64,000 nucleotides of DNA from an uncultured Winogradskyella sp. (GTDB lineage: Bacteria; Bacteroidota; Bacteroidia; Flavobacteriales; Flavobacteriaceae), in the NCBI RefSeq assembly GCF_947501905.1, contig NZ_CANMXL010000001.1:558001-622000 (forward strand), in the 5' to 3' direction. The notes beneath the pieces were generated by a model. The model worked only from the letters and a program-made list of their open reading frames with translations, was not told where the DNA came from and did no database searches. This document shows positions 27,210 to 37,067 of this stretch, piece by piece. The translations under genes and the position numbers were made by a program. Position 1 is the stretch's first letter. Every line of letters begins with the position of its first letter.

Positions 27210-27320
27210 ATTAGTTAAGGTTTTAGTCAAATCAACACCTCAAACTTAAGCATTTTTTTTATACTATACTTTAAATAAGCGCACGTATTACTTTCAGTTT
27301 GATGCTATTATAAATATACA

Positions 27321-27344
27321 ATTTAGTTTACAAACAAACTAAAT
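27321..27344 (-). terminator. Hairpin after the metallophosphoesterase gene
   Basis: ATTTAGTTT / AAACTAAAT with a six-base loop, starting two bases past the stop codon. The downstream minus-strand tract is T-rich but interrupted, so it is a weak terminator or an end-protecting hairpin. Confidence 0.5.
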
Positions 27345-27345
27345 G

Positions 27346-28587
27346 CTAAGTATTGGCTTTTTTGCTGCCTTTTTTAAGCTCAATTACTGTGATTTCTGGC
27401 CAAATACCCACACGTCCAGGAAATGCCAAATAGCCAAATCCTCTATTAACGTTTATGTATTGTCCTAGCTCTTCATAAATACCTGCCCAACGCTTGTAAC
27501 GCCACTTTACAGGGCTCCATTTAAACCAACCTGGAATCTCAATACCAAATTGCATACCATGTGTATGTCCACTAAGTGTTATATGATAATGGTAATCGTC
27601 ATTAACAACCTCAGCATCCCAATGACTTGGGTCGTGACTTAGTAAAACTTTAAAATCGTCTTTGTCAACTGCAGATTTTGCTTTTTGTAAATCTCCTGCT
27701 TTTTTAAAACCACCTTTACCCCAATTCTCAACACCAACTATAGCAATACGTTGCCCATCTTTTTCTATAAATCGATTTTCATTTAATAACAAATCAAAAC
27801 CAATATCTTTCTGAAGCGTTTTTAAATCTTCAAGATTTTGCTTTTTAGCATCCTCAGAACTCCAGCGCACATAATCGCCATAATCATGATTTCCAAGAAC
27901 CGAATACATGCCATCTTTTGCTTTCAACTTATTAAAAACAGGAACATAAGGCTCTAATTCTGTGGCTTTATTATTTACCATATCCCCTGTAAATAATATG
28001 ACATCACTTTGTTGTTCATTGATTAAATCTACAGCATATTTTACCTTATCAATATTATCAAAACTTCCAGAATGAATATCACTAATTTGAGTCAGCTTAT
28101 AACCATCAAAAGCCTCAGGTAAGTCCTCAAAATGGAGTACATATTTTAAAACTTTAAAGTTGTATTTACCTTTATAAATTCCGTATAAAATAGACACAAA
28201 TGGTACTGCGGCCAACCCTAATGCAATCTGACTTATAAACTTTCTGCGTGCCGGAAAATGTCTAGTTACATCGCCACTATCTTGAGTGAAATAGCTATAA
28301 ACTGCTTGAGGTACTCTAAAAATATCTTCGCCAAACATAATAAGTAGTAAGACTGTTTTTGGAACAATCATAGCTATTAAAAGTCCTACAGCATAAGAAT
28401 TGCTATGAGAAAATCCATCACTACGACTAAAGCTATAAAACTGATATACAAAATTTCCTAAAACTGCTAAAGTAAAAATCCAATACAATGCATACCACCA
28501 ATTACTTTTTGTAATAGTCCTTAGAGATTGAAATGCATAATAGTCTGCAACTCCAATAATTAGTAAAAATATAAACCAACGAATCAT
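27346..28587 (-). CDS. Membrane-anchored calcineurin-like metallophosphoesterase
   Basis: A 413-residue protein. The N-terminal ~150 residues contain four or five membrane helices; the rest is a metallophosphoesterase domain. Metal-site motifs are in order: QISDIHSGSFD, FTGDMVNNKA, VLGNHDYGDY, LLSHDPSHWD and LSGHTHGMQFG. This is the YkuE/LpxG-like layout, in which the catalytic domain acts on lipid-linked or small phosphate esters. The actual substrate cannot be read from the sequence. It lies 43 bases downstream of the beta-mannosidase gene on the same strand and might be cotranscribed, although it has a -7-like TAATTTTG in the gap. Confidence 0.88.
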   Translation of the reverse strand: MIRWFIFLLIIGVADYYAFQSLRTITKSNWWYALYWIFTLAVLGNFVYQFYSFSRSDGFSHSNSYAVGLLIAMIVPKTVLLLIMFGEDIFRVPQAVYSYFTQDSGDVTRHFPARRKFISQIALGLAAVPFVSILYGIYKGKYNFKVLKYVLHFEDLPEAFDGYKLTQISDIHSGSFDNIDKVKYAVDLINEQQSDVILFTGDMVNNKATELEPYVPVFNKLKAKDGMYSVLGNHDYGDYVRWSSEDAKKQNLEDLKTLQKDIGFDLLLNENRFIEKDGQRIAIVGVENWGKGGFKKAGDLQKAKSAVDKDDFKVLLSHDPSHWDAEVVNDDYHYHITLSGHTHGMQFGIEIPGWFKWSPVKWRYKRWAGIYEELGQYINVNRGFGYLAFPGRVGIWPEITVIELKKGSKKANT

Positions 28588-28630
28588 ACCTGAATTTTAA
28601 AAAACCAAAATTACGAAGACCAAAACTGAG

Positions 28631-31084
28631 TTATCTTATGAAACTGTTAAAGCTTTTTAGATTTAAATCTTCAAGCTTATCAGCTTCAGTCTTAAAATGA
28701 ATTGAATATGTTTTATTAGGCAACATATTGAAAAAATTATCTGAAAAATGACCTTTCATATCAGCATATAAAAACACATCTTTTTGAAACGTCTCACTAG
28801 ATAATTCAATATTAAAACCATCTTCTACCTTTATAATTTCTGTATTAATATCGGCTTGATTTAGCTGTAAATCTTTAGCCTTTACAAAAAAGAAAAATGA
28901 AGTTTTGTCTTTAAACGTATAAACTAAAACCGCACTATCTTTTTTGAAATTAATGGCTTCTAAATTTTGCTCAATTATAAGCTGACTAACATTAGCCTCA
29001 ACTATTCTTGTCTGGGTGTTTTCCCAAATAACATTGCCTTTAAAGTCCATAAGTTTCATGTGTATCCGTCCAGCGACTTTATCGAGCTTATCATTAACAA
29101 TCCAAGTTTTTAAGGTGTCATTTTCTATTTTTGATGAGATTAATACATCCTCAAAACTACGCTTAGCTTTGTAATGAAGCGCCTTCCAATTACCAAAATA
29201 ATCAATGCTTGACCACGATACAGATGGCCAACAATCGTTCAATTGCCAATACAATGTGCCCATATTGTATGGCTTTGCACGACGCTGAGCTTCGATACCT
29301 TTTGTGATGCCATAAGCTTGTAATAATTGGCTCATATATACGTAATTTTCAGCACTGTTCGGAACAGGAAAATCACGTCTCATATATTCATCGATTAATT
29401 GAAAACCTCTTGAATGTTTCTGATGGTTTTTAAAACCTTCTGATGAAATCTCTATACTGTCATTTTGATTAATGTATCTAATCGTTTCATAAGTCGGTAA
29501 AGACTGAAAGCCAAACTCACTCATAAAGCGAGGTACGTTTTCCTCAAGATGCTCAAATGGATAGGCATCATGCCAAATCCACCAATCATGTGCATCACCA
29601 TCATATTTATACTTTGGATTTCCACGTCCGTATTTTGGTGATGATTCCCAATAATCTGTATCTGTATATTTTGAAACCGTTTCTGGTAAAATTGAATCAA
29701 AAACTTTTAGATAATTGTTCCAAATCTCTTCTTTTTCTGTTTCACTTCTTCCTGCTTGCCAACCCCATCGATGCCACCCTTCTGAGTTTTCATTATTACC
29801 GCACCATAATGCGATGGAGGCATGATTACGGAGTCGTTTTACATTATCTACAGCCTCTTGTTTTACATTTTTCAAGAAGTCATCATCACCAGGATACATC
29901 GCACAAGCAAACATAAAATCTTGCCACACGAGAATACCTTTTTCATTGCACAAATCATAAAATATGTCGTTCTCGTAAATACCTCCACCCCAAACTCTGA
30001 GCATATTCATATTAGCCTCTACAACGTTATCCAATAACTTTTCGTAATGTGCATCTGTGACTTTGTTTTGCAAACTATTTTGAGGAATATAATTAGCACC
30101 TTTTGCATAAATAGATTGACCGTTAACTTTAAAATAAAAGCTCTCACCAATACTATCTTTTTCAGTAATTAGTTCTATATCTCTGATGCCGTATTTTGTA
30201 GAAACGCTATCAAGAATTTTTTCACCGTCTTTAACAATAACTTTAATGTCATATAAATAGGGTTCGCCGAGATTGTGTGGCCACCATAGTTTTGGGTTTT
30301 TGATTTTGAATGGAATTTCAGGTTTTTCAGGACTTAAAGGACTCATTTCTCCATTGATGTATAATTCATATTTAATAGAATTCTTTAAAAATATTCTATC
30401 ATCAATCTCAACTGTTAAATTAGCTATTGAATCCGTTATTTGATTTTGAATAAAATTAATATTATCAATCTTATAATCATTCCAAGAAACCAATTTAATC
30501 GGTCGCCAAATTCCGCTTGTATTTAATTTTGGTCCCCAATCCCAACCGTATTGAAATTGAGCTTTTCGGGTAAAAATGCGTTCACCTTCGGGCAATTCGT
30601 AATCTAGTTTTTCTTTTTTGATGGTTTCCTGCTTTGAAGTACTTTCAAAAAGGATTCGCAACTCGTTTTCAGCTTTTAAATTCGGTTTTACATTAACATC
30701 AAAACCTCGGAAAGCATTGTTTGTTTTCAGAATTAAACTATCATTTAAATAAACAAAAGCGTAAGTGTCTAAGCCTTCAAAACTGAGTTCTAAATGCTTT
30801 TTTTCTAATGTTTCTTTATCAACTGAAAACATGGTTTTGTATTCCCAATCCGTATCGGAAACCCATTGTACCTTTTTTTCGTTATCTCCAACAAATGAAT
30901 CTTCAATTAACTGATGGTCTAGCAAATCTGAAAATATATTCCCAGGTACTGTGACTGATTTCCATACGGTATCTGTTACTTTTTTGAATCGCCAATTATT
31001 ATGCAATTCCATAGTTACTGGGACATCATGCTTGGGTTGACAACTAAATACTATGAGTATTAAAAATAATAGACTATATCGCAT
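28631..31084 (-). CDS. Beta-mannosidase lipoprotein, glycoside hydrolase family 2
   Basis: An 817-residue exported lipoprotein: the signal MRYSLLFLILIVFSC has its lipobox cysteine at residue 15. A GH2 sugar-binding domain (about 25-200, with QYGWDWGPKLNTSGIWRPI) precedes an Ig-like domain and the TIM barrel from about 305. The catalytic acid/base is E432 (WCGNNENSEGW) and the nucleophile E523 (MSEFGFQ). The WDWGP motif is characteristic of GH2 beta-mannosidases, which cleave the Man-beta-1,4-GlcNAc bond of the N-glycan core or mannan oligosaccharides. It overlaps cutC by 11 bases and ends the run GH20-cutC-GH2. Confidence 0.93.
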   Translation of the reverse strand: MRYSLLFLILIVFSCQPKHDVPVTMELHNNWRFKKVTDTVWKSVTVPGNIFSDLLDHQLIEDSFVGDNEKKVQWVSDTDWEYKTMFSVDKETLEKKHLELSFEGLDTYAFVYLNDSLILKTNNAFRGFDVNVKPNLKAENELRILFESTSKQETIKKEKLDYELPEGERIFTRKAQFQYGWDWGPKLNTSGIWRPIKLVSWNDYKIDNINFIQNQITDSIANLTVEIDDRIFLKNSIKYELYINGEMSPLSPEKPEIPFKIKNPKLWWPHNLGEPYLYDIKVIVKDGEKILDSVSTKYGIRDIELITEKDSIGESFYFKVNGQSIYAKGANYIPQNSLQNKVTDAHYEKLLDNVVEANMNMLRVWGGGIYENDIFYDLCNEKGILVWQDFMFACAMYPGDDDFLKNVKQEAVDNVKRLRNHASIALWCGNNENSEGWHRWGWQAGRSETEKEEIWNNYLKVFDSILPETVSKYTDTDYWESSPKYGRGNPKYKYDGDAHDWWIWHDAYPFEHLEENVPRFMSEFGFQSLPTYETIRYINQNDSIEISSEGFKNHQKHSRGFQLIDEYMRRDFPVPNSAENYVYMSQLLQAYGITKGIEAQRRAKPYNMGTLYWQLNDCWPSVSWSSIDYFGNWKALHYKAKRSFEDVLISSKIENDTLKTWIVNDKLDKVAGRIHMKLMDFKGNVIWENTQTRIVEANVSQLIIEQNLEAINFKKDSAVLVYTFKDKTSFFFFVKAKDLQLNQADINTEIIKVEDGFNIELSSETFQKDVFLYADMKGHFSDNFFNMLPNKTYSIHFKTEADKLEDLNLKSFNSFIR

Positions 31085-31763
31085 CTAAAATGGCTTTAAT
31101 TGTACTGACATCAGAAACGGTTTGTTGCATAGCAAACACGGAGTCGGCTTGGTCTATTTTTACAGAAGCAGAAGCATGAATCTCTTTTAATCCAACTTCT
31201 TTAAATTTTGAAGCATTTTCTGGTGAAATACCCCCACCAGCTAATATGTTAATTCTGCCATTAGTAACTTTATTTAATTGCTCAAGTATATCTAGACCTT
31301 CTTCTGCTGATTTTTCCTGTCCAGATGTTAATACACGTTCTACACCCAAATCGATTAATTGTTCTAAAGCTTCAGCTGGATTTACAACCTCATCAAAAGC
31401 ACGATGGAATGTAAATGGCAGTGGTTTTGACAACTCAACTAATTCTTGTGTTCTCTCTATATCGATGGTTCTATCAGAATTTAAAACGCCAGAAACGATA
31501 CCATGACAATCCAAATTTTTACAGATTTGGATGTCTTTTTTCATCACTTCAAACTCATCATCTGAATACACGAAATTTCCACTTCGTGGCCTGATTAAAA
31601 CAAAAACTGATAGCGATAATTCATCTAAAACTTTTCTTATTAAACCATATGACGGAGTAATACCTCCAATAGATAATTCTTGACAAAGCTCTATCCGATG
31701 CGCTCCTGCATCTTGTGCATTTTTAGCTGATTGGTATGAGTTGGCACAGACTTCTAAAATCAT
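31074..31763 (-). CDS. cutC: CutC family TIM-barrel protein
   Basis: A 229-residue CutC protein, beginning MILEVCANSYQSAKNAQDAG with the signatures RIELCQELSIGGITPS, VLIRPRSGNFVYSDDE, FHRAFDEVVNPAEAL, VLTSGQ and ILAGGGI. The family was named for copper tolerance in E. coli. That phenotype was later traced to a small RNA (MicL) within the gene, so the protein's function is open. There is no signal peptide, so it is cytoplasmic. It begins one base after the GH20 stop and overlaps the GH2 start by 11 bases, which makes coupled translation with both glycosidases very likely. This suggests a sugar-related role, which is inference. Confidence 0.92.
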   Translation of the reverse strand: MILEVCANSYQSAKNAQDAGAHRIELCQELSIGGITPSYGLIRKVLDELSLSVFVLIRPRSGNFVYSDDEFEVMKKDIQICKNLDCHGIVSGVLNSDRTIDIERTQELVELSKPLPFTFHRAFDEVVNPAEALEQLIDLGVERVLTSGQEKSAEEGLDILEQLNKVTNGRINILAGGGISPENASKFKEVGLKEIHASASVKIDQADSVFAMQQTVSDVSTIKAILDAI

Positions 31764-31764
31764 A

Positions 31765-34053
31765 CTAGTTTACTATAATTTCGTCAATAAATGTCCATGC
31801 TTTATTGCCAGCGCCTTGCTTGCCTTCTGGGATTGTGCCGTAGTTTTTAATAACTATTTCTATCTCAGTAATAAACGTTGCTTCCATGTTGTAAGAATGA
31901 TTTACAATTAAATCACTATTATTTTTTATGAGATTAATGTCATTAATTGTTCTTCCATCTTCTTTGAGTTTAAAACTAAATCCAATTTGTTCAGGTGCAT
32001 AAATCCACTGTCCGTTCCCATTATGAAATCGAGTTAAAATTGAGTTTACTTCCTTGGGTGTTTCAAAAGTTATAGTAATAATAATATCCTCACCCCAAAA
32101 GCCCAACCATTCTTTATCTCCATAACGAGTATCACTACCACTAATGCCATTAATTAAACCTTCTGCACCGCTACCAGAATAAGCCTTGTGTGGCTTTTTG
32201 TCTATCATGATTTTTGCACCAACAGCTTTATGATAATTGATGTTTTGCGTAAAAGTTTTTCCCAATTGCTTTTCAGAATTAAATACAGCAGCCTTAATCA
32301 TAATACTTTTTGAAATTGGAATTTGAGATGTATAAATTTCTGAGTTTAAAGTTGGTTCACTCCCATCAATTGTATAACGTATGTCTTTTCCATCGGTTAA
32401 GGTTTTAAGCATGTAAAATGATTTTTCACCATCTGAAATCATTTTGCCTTGAATTTCATACAAATGATTTGCATAATTAATATCAAGTAGATCTAATCGT
32501 TTGTGAAAGCTTTCTACGCGTGATACAAAATCTTTATAGTTTTTATTTTCTGAAGTTGACCAAACGACTTCACTCATGGCAAGCATTCTTGGAAAAGCCA
32601 TATACTCTACTTGTTCCTCAATGGGCATGTATTCTGTCCAAACATTGCCTTGAGCTCCCAAAACATATTTAGCTTCTTTAGCATTTAATTCTTCAGGAAT
32701 TGGATCAAAGCCATACACCTTTTCTAAAGGTAAATAACCGCCTATTGCCGTTGGTTCATCTTCATTATCGGATTGGTAATAATCAAAATAACAATGTGAT
32801 GTTGGTGTCATTATCACATTATGACCTGATTTTGCGGCTCCAACTGCTCCATTTGTACCTCGCCAAGACATTACCGTAGCATTTGGAGCTAAACCTCCTT
32901 CTAAAATTTCGTCCCAACCAATGATTTGTCGCCCTTTAGAATTGAGATATTTTTCCATTCGAGTAATGAAATAATTCTGAAGTTCGTGCTCATCCTTCAA
33001 ACCTTCAGATTTAATTCTATCTTGACAATCTTTACACGTTTTCCAACGTGTTTTAGGGGCTTCATCTCCGCCAATATGGATGTACTTACTTGGGAATAAT
33101 TCTAAAACCTCATCCAAAACGTCTTCCAAAAAATTAAAAGTTTCATCTTTTGTACAATAAATATCTTCAAAAACGCCCCATTTAGTAGCAACCTCAACTT
33201 TTTCTCCTGAGCATCCTAACTCAGGGTAAGCCGCAATCACAGCTTGACTGTGCCCAGGCATTTCAATTTCAGGAATTACAGTGACCATTCGAGCTTTCGC
33301 ATATGCAACAATGTCTTTTATTTGATCTTGTGTATAAACACCACCATACTTTTTACTATCAAATTGATGTGGTTGGTCACTATAATGCCCAATTAATGTC
33401 TCGTTTCTATAGGCTGAAACAGTATTTAACTCTGGGTACTTTTTAATCTCAACACGCCAACCCTGATCATCGGTTAAGTGCCAATGAAACGTATTCATCT
33501 TTAGCATTGCCATAGCATCGATATACTTTTTTATAAAATCTACCGAAAACATATGTCTAGACACATCCAGATGCATACCGCGATACGAAAATTGAGGTTC
33601 GTCTTCAATTTCAAGAGCTTTTATATTTAATCCCTTAGATTTGAAGTTCTTTGAAACAAATTCTGGTGGTAAAAGCTGAATTAAACTTTGAATAGCATAA
33701 AAAGTACCTTTTGCAGATCTTGCCTTTACAGTAATTTCTTGGGGTGTTATTTTCAACTTATACGCTTCAGAATTTGAAATTGAGGCATCAAAAACAAATC
33801 TTATAGTATTTGATTTCCCAGTATTTAATCCAAAAATAGATTCCGAAATACTTTCCCAATACCTAATTGCTGGCTCTAGCTCTGTATCGTAAACAAAATG
33901 TGTATCTGAACTTAAGAGAAATTTCCCTTCAGTAATCTCTTGACTTTGGGGCGCCGGAATAATTTGGGGGTTTATAATTTGAAATTCCTCTTTTTTACAA
34001 TTAAAAAAAGTAATCAGTAAAAATAAAATAAGTACGTTTTTCTTGAAATGCAT
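31765..34053 (-). CDS. Beta-N-acetylhexosaminidase lipoprotein, glycoside hydrolase family 20
   Basis: A 762-residue lipoprotein (MHFKKNVLILFLLITFFNC, lipobox Cys19). After the GH20b N-terminal domain (about 25-150) comes the catalytic TIM barrel, with FSYRGMHLDVSRHMF, WHLTDDQGWR, PEIEMPGHSQ and the catalytic pair D330-E331 in HIGGDEAPKTRW. The asparagine/aspartate pair assists the acetamido group in substrate-assisted hydrolysis of terminal beta-GlcNAc or GalNAc. The C-terminal ~220 residues add a chitobiase-type domain (RYTIDGSEPTLNSEIY) and a discoidin-like domain ending AWTFIDEIIVN. Both are also found at the end of the neighbouring GH92. It heads a minus-strand operon, 38 bases from the divergent GH92 gene. 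Confidence 0.94.
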   Translation of the reverse strand: MHFKKNVLILFLLITFFNCKKEEFQIINPQIIPAPQSQEITEGKFLLSSDTHFVYDTELEPAIRYWESISESIFGLNTGKSNTIRFVFDASISNSEAYKLKITPQEITVKARSAKGTFYAIQSLIQLLPPEFVSKNFKSKGLNIKALEIEDEPQFSYRGMHLDVSRHMFSVDFIKKYIDAMAMLKMNTFHWHLTDDQGWRVEIKKYPELNTVSAYRNETLIGHYSDQPHQFDSKKYGGVYTQDQIKDIVAYAKARMVTVIPEIEMPGHSQAVIAAYPELGCSGEKVEVATKWGVFEDIYCTKDETFNFLEDVLDEVLELFPSKYIHIGGDEAPKTRWKTCKDCQDRIKSEGLKDEHELQNYFITRMEKYLNSKGRQIIGWDEILEGGLAPNATVMSWRGTNGAVGAAKSGHNVIMTPTSHCYFDYYQSDNEDEPTAIGGYLPLEKVYGFDPIPEELNAKEAKYVLGAQGNVWTEYMPIEEQVEYMAFPRMLAMSEVVWSTSENKNYKDFVSRVESFHKRLDLLDINYANHLYEIQGKMISDGEKSFYMLKTLTDGKDIRYTIDGSEPTLNSEIYTSQIPISKSIMIKAAVFNSEKQLGKTFTQNINYHKAVGAKIMIDKKPHKAYSGSGAEGLINGISGSDTRYGDKEWLGFWGEDIIITITFETPKEVNSILTRFHNGNGQWIYAPEQIGFSFKLKEDGRTINDINLIKNNSDLIVNHSYNMEATFITEIEIVIKNYGTIPEGKQGAGNKAWTFIDEIIVN

Positions 34054-34091
34054 TTTAGTATCTTAGGTGCTTTAAAATTAGTAATCTTTTG

Positions 34092-37040
34092 ATGAATCCT
34101 AAATTTATTTCAGCTTTCATTGGCATTCTTTTACTTTTTGGATGTCAAAATGAGAATTCAGTTACAACTGCAAAAAAAGACAAACCTCTAATTAATTACG
34201 TAAACACTTTTATCGGTACTGGAGGTCATGGTCATACTTATCCTGGCGCAACGCTACCTTACGGTATGATGCAATTGAGTCCTGACACACGTCTCGAAGG
34301 TTGGGATGGTTGCTCAGGCTATCATTATACAGATGAGTATATCTACGGCTTTTCGCATACACATTTAAGTGGCACAGGAATTAGTGATTATGGTGATGTA
34401 CTTTTAATGCCAACTAATACCATTGAATTTAATAATGGTGCTGATGGAAAAGCAGGTTATCGTGCACATTTTTCTCACGATAATGAAGATGCAGAACCTG
34501 GATATTACAAAGTTCATTTAGATTCTACTGATATTGATGTGGAACTTACAGTTTCTAATCGAAGTGGTATTCATAAATATGAATTTCCTTCAGCAGAAAA
34601 CCAATACATGGTCCTCGATTTAGCACATCGTGATAAGTTATTAAACTATAAAATTGAGAAAATCGACGATAAAACCATTCAGGGTTTACGTCACTCAGAA
34701 GCCTGGGCAAAAGATCAGCGTTTGTTTTATTACATAACTTTCTCGCATCCGATGGAACGTATTGTTTATGATGATAACGAAGGCAATCCAATAACCAAAA
34801 ATTACAAGTTTAGTAGTAAGAAAGCTGTCATTAAGTTCGATAATCCAAACAACGAAACTGTTTACATTAAAGTCGGAATTTCAGCCGTTGATATTGAAGG
34901 CGCAAAGAAAAATATGACTGCGGAAATCGGAGACAAAGATTTTGAATCTATCAAGAAAAGTGGACAAGACTATTGGGAATCTCAACTTGAAAAAATTGTC
35001 ATAGAAACCGATGACACTAATAATAAAACCAATTTTTACTCGGCATTGTATCACACCATGCTTGCGCCACAACGCTATCAAGATGTTGATGGGCGCTACC
35101 GCGGCATGGATTTAAAAATTCATGAAGCAGATTTCGATTATTATTCAGTATTCTCACTTTGGGATACTTATCGTGCAGCACATCCACTTTATACAATTAT
35201 AGAACAAGACCGCACCAATCACTTTATCAATACGTTTTTAGCTAAATATGACGAAGGTGGTATTATGCCTATGTGGGATTTAGCGGCTAATTATACTGAT
35301 TGTATGATTGGTTATCATGCCGTGCCAGTTGTTGCTGATGCGTACCTCAAAGGGATTCGTGGTTACGATACTGAAAAAGCTTTTGAAGCTATGAAACATT
35401 CAGCTACTCGTGATAAATTTGGCTTAGAAGCATACAAAAGATACGGTTTCATTCCTGTTGATGAAGAAAGCGAATCTGTGTCAAAAACCTTAGAATATGC
35501 TTATGATGATTGGACCATTGCACAAATGGCAAAAGACATGGGTAAAACCGAAGATTATAAAACTTACATTCAACGTGCTCAGTATTACAAAAATGTGTTT
35601 GATCCAGAATCCAAATTTATGCGCGGGCGTTTTAGAAACACATGGTTTGCGCCTTTTGACCCATACGAAGTCAATTTTAACTACACCGAAGCCAACTCTT
35701 GGCAATACAGTTTCTATGTGCCACAGGATGTTTCAGGCTTTATTGACTTATTAGGAGGAAAAGACCAGCTAGAAGCACAGTTAGATGAATTATTTTCTGC
35801 AAACACGGAATTTTCTGGACGTCACCAATCTGATATTACTGGCCTAATTGGGCAATATGCTCATGGCAATGAGCCAAGCCATCATATGGCATATCTCTAT
35901 AATTTTGTAAACAAACCATATAAAACACAAGAGAAAGTCTATCAGATTTTAACGGAGCTTTACAACAATGACCCAGATGGGGTTTCAGGAAATGAAGATT
36001 GTGGGCAAATGAGTGCTTGGTACGTATTAAGTTCTATGGGCTTTTATTCGGTAACTCCGGGAAGTAATGAATATGTCATTGGAACGCCATTATTTGATAA
36101 AGCAACTATTAATCTTGAAAATGGAAAGCAATTCAATATAGTAGCAAATAATATGAGTGATACCAATATCTATATAGAAAGTGCAAAGTTAAATGGAAAA
36201 ACACTAGAGAAAACATTCATTAACCATTCAGATATTGTTGAAGGCGGAACCCTAGAATTAACAATGACAGACAAACCTTCGACTTGGGGAACTGATGAAG
36301 GCAATGAGCCAAAAACTGAAATTAAAGATCATATTATTTTGCCTTCACCATATATTGAAAAAGGAGACATCACCTTTAGAGGTGAAACCGAAGTAGTTTT
36401 AAATACTTCTGAAAAAGATGCAAAAATCTTCTATGCGTTGAATGATGAAGCGTTTCAGGTTTATGAAAAGCCATTCAAACTTACAACCGATATAAAGGTG
36501 AAATTATATTCTGAAAAAGGCGAATTAAAAAGTCCTATTTTAGAAACACCATTCTTTAAGATTGATCCAAACCTGAGTATCACATTAGAAGCTGAATTTG
36601 CTAATCAGTATTCTGCTGGAGGAAACGATGCTTTAATAGATGGTATCAGAAGCACAAAAAATTACAGAACCGGAAGTTGGCAAGGGTATCATGACCAAGA
36701 TTTGATTGCAATAGTAGACTTAGGCTCAGTAAAGCCTATAAATACTATAACTTCAAATTATTTAAGAGACCAAGGTGCTTGGATTTTTCATCCAACCGAA
36801 GTAGAATATTTAGTATCAAAAGACGGAAAAACATTCACTTCAATTGGTAAGAAAACATTAGAAACCAAACCAAAGAATTACAATATTGCTATTGAAACTG
36901 TAGAGATGAAAATTCCGAAATCTAATTACAGGTACGTTAAAGTCATCGCTAAAAAATTAGGTGCTTTACCTGAGTGGCATATTGGCCATCCTATGGATGG
37001 TCGCAGCTGGATTTTTGTTGATGAGATTTCGGTGAAATAA
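34092..37040 (+). CDS. Alpha-mannosidase lipoprotein, glycoside hydrolase family 92
   Basis: The start is set at the ATG at 34092, giving 982 residues with a lipoprotein signal (MNPKFISAFIGILLLFGC, Cys18); a TTG one codon earlier is not needed. GH92 sequence runs from about 30 to 750: NTFIGTGGHGHTYPGATLPYGM, WDGCSGYHYTD, WDTYRAAHPLY, EGGIMPMWDLA-like DEGGIMPMWD, and GNEDCGQMSAWYVLSSMGFY. These are calcium-dependent inverting alpha-mannosidases acting on N-glycan or mannan. A chitobiase-like domain and a discoidin-like domain (GSWQGYHDQDLIAIVDLGS to RSWIFVDEISVK) follow. It is the first gene of a plus-strand unit with the transporter and glycosylasparaginase. Confidence 0.94.
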   Translation: MNPKFISAFIGILLLFGCQNENSVTTAKKDKPLINYVNTFIGTGGHGHTYPGATLPYGMMQLSPDTRLEGWDGCSGYHYTDEYIYGFSHTHLSGTGISDYGDVLLMPTNTIEFNNGADGKAGYRAHFSHDNEDAEPGYYKVHLDSTDIDVELTVSNRSGIHKYEFPSAENQYMVLDLAHRDKLLNYKIEKIDDKTIQGLRHSEAWAKDQRLFYYITFSHPMERIVYDDNEGNPITKNYKFSSKKAVIKFDNPNNETVYIKVGISAVDIEGAKKNMTAEIGDKDFESIKKSGQDYWESQLEKIVIETDDTNNKTNFYSALYHTMLAPQRYQDVDGRYRGMDLKIHEADFDYYSVFSLWDTYRAAHPLYTIIEQDRTNHFINTFLAKYDEGGIMPMWDLAANYTDCMIGYHAVPVVADAYLKGIRGYDTEKAFEAMKHSATRDKFGLEAYKRYGFIPVDEESESVSKTLEYAYDDWTIAQMAKDMGKTEDYKTYIQRAQYYKNVFDPESKFMRGRFRNTWFAPFDPYEVNFNYTEANSWQYSFYVPQDVSGFIDLLGGKDQLEAQLDELFSANTEFSGRHQSDITGLIGQYAHGNEPSHHMAYLYNFVNKPYKTQEKVYQILTELYNNDPDGVSGNEDCGQMSAWYVLSSMGFYSVTPGSNEYVIGTPLFDKATINLENGKQFNIVANNMSDTNIYIESAKLNGKTLEKTFINHSDIVEGGTLELTMTDKPSTWGTDEGNEPKTEIKDHIILPSPYIEKGDITFRGETEVVLNTSEKDAKIFYALNDEAFQVYEKPFKLTTDIKVKLYSEKGELKSPILETPFFKIDPNLSITLEAEFANQYSAGGNDALIDGIRSTKNYRTGSWQGYHDQDLIAIVDLGSVKPINTITSNYLRDQGAWIFHPTEVEYLVSKDGKTFTSIGKKTLETKPKNYNIAIETVEMKIPKSNYRYVKVIAKKLGALPEWHIGHPMDGRSWIFVDEISVK

Positions 37041-37067
37041 AAAACTAACTAACAATTAAAATAAATT

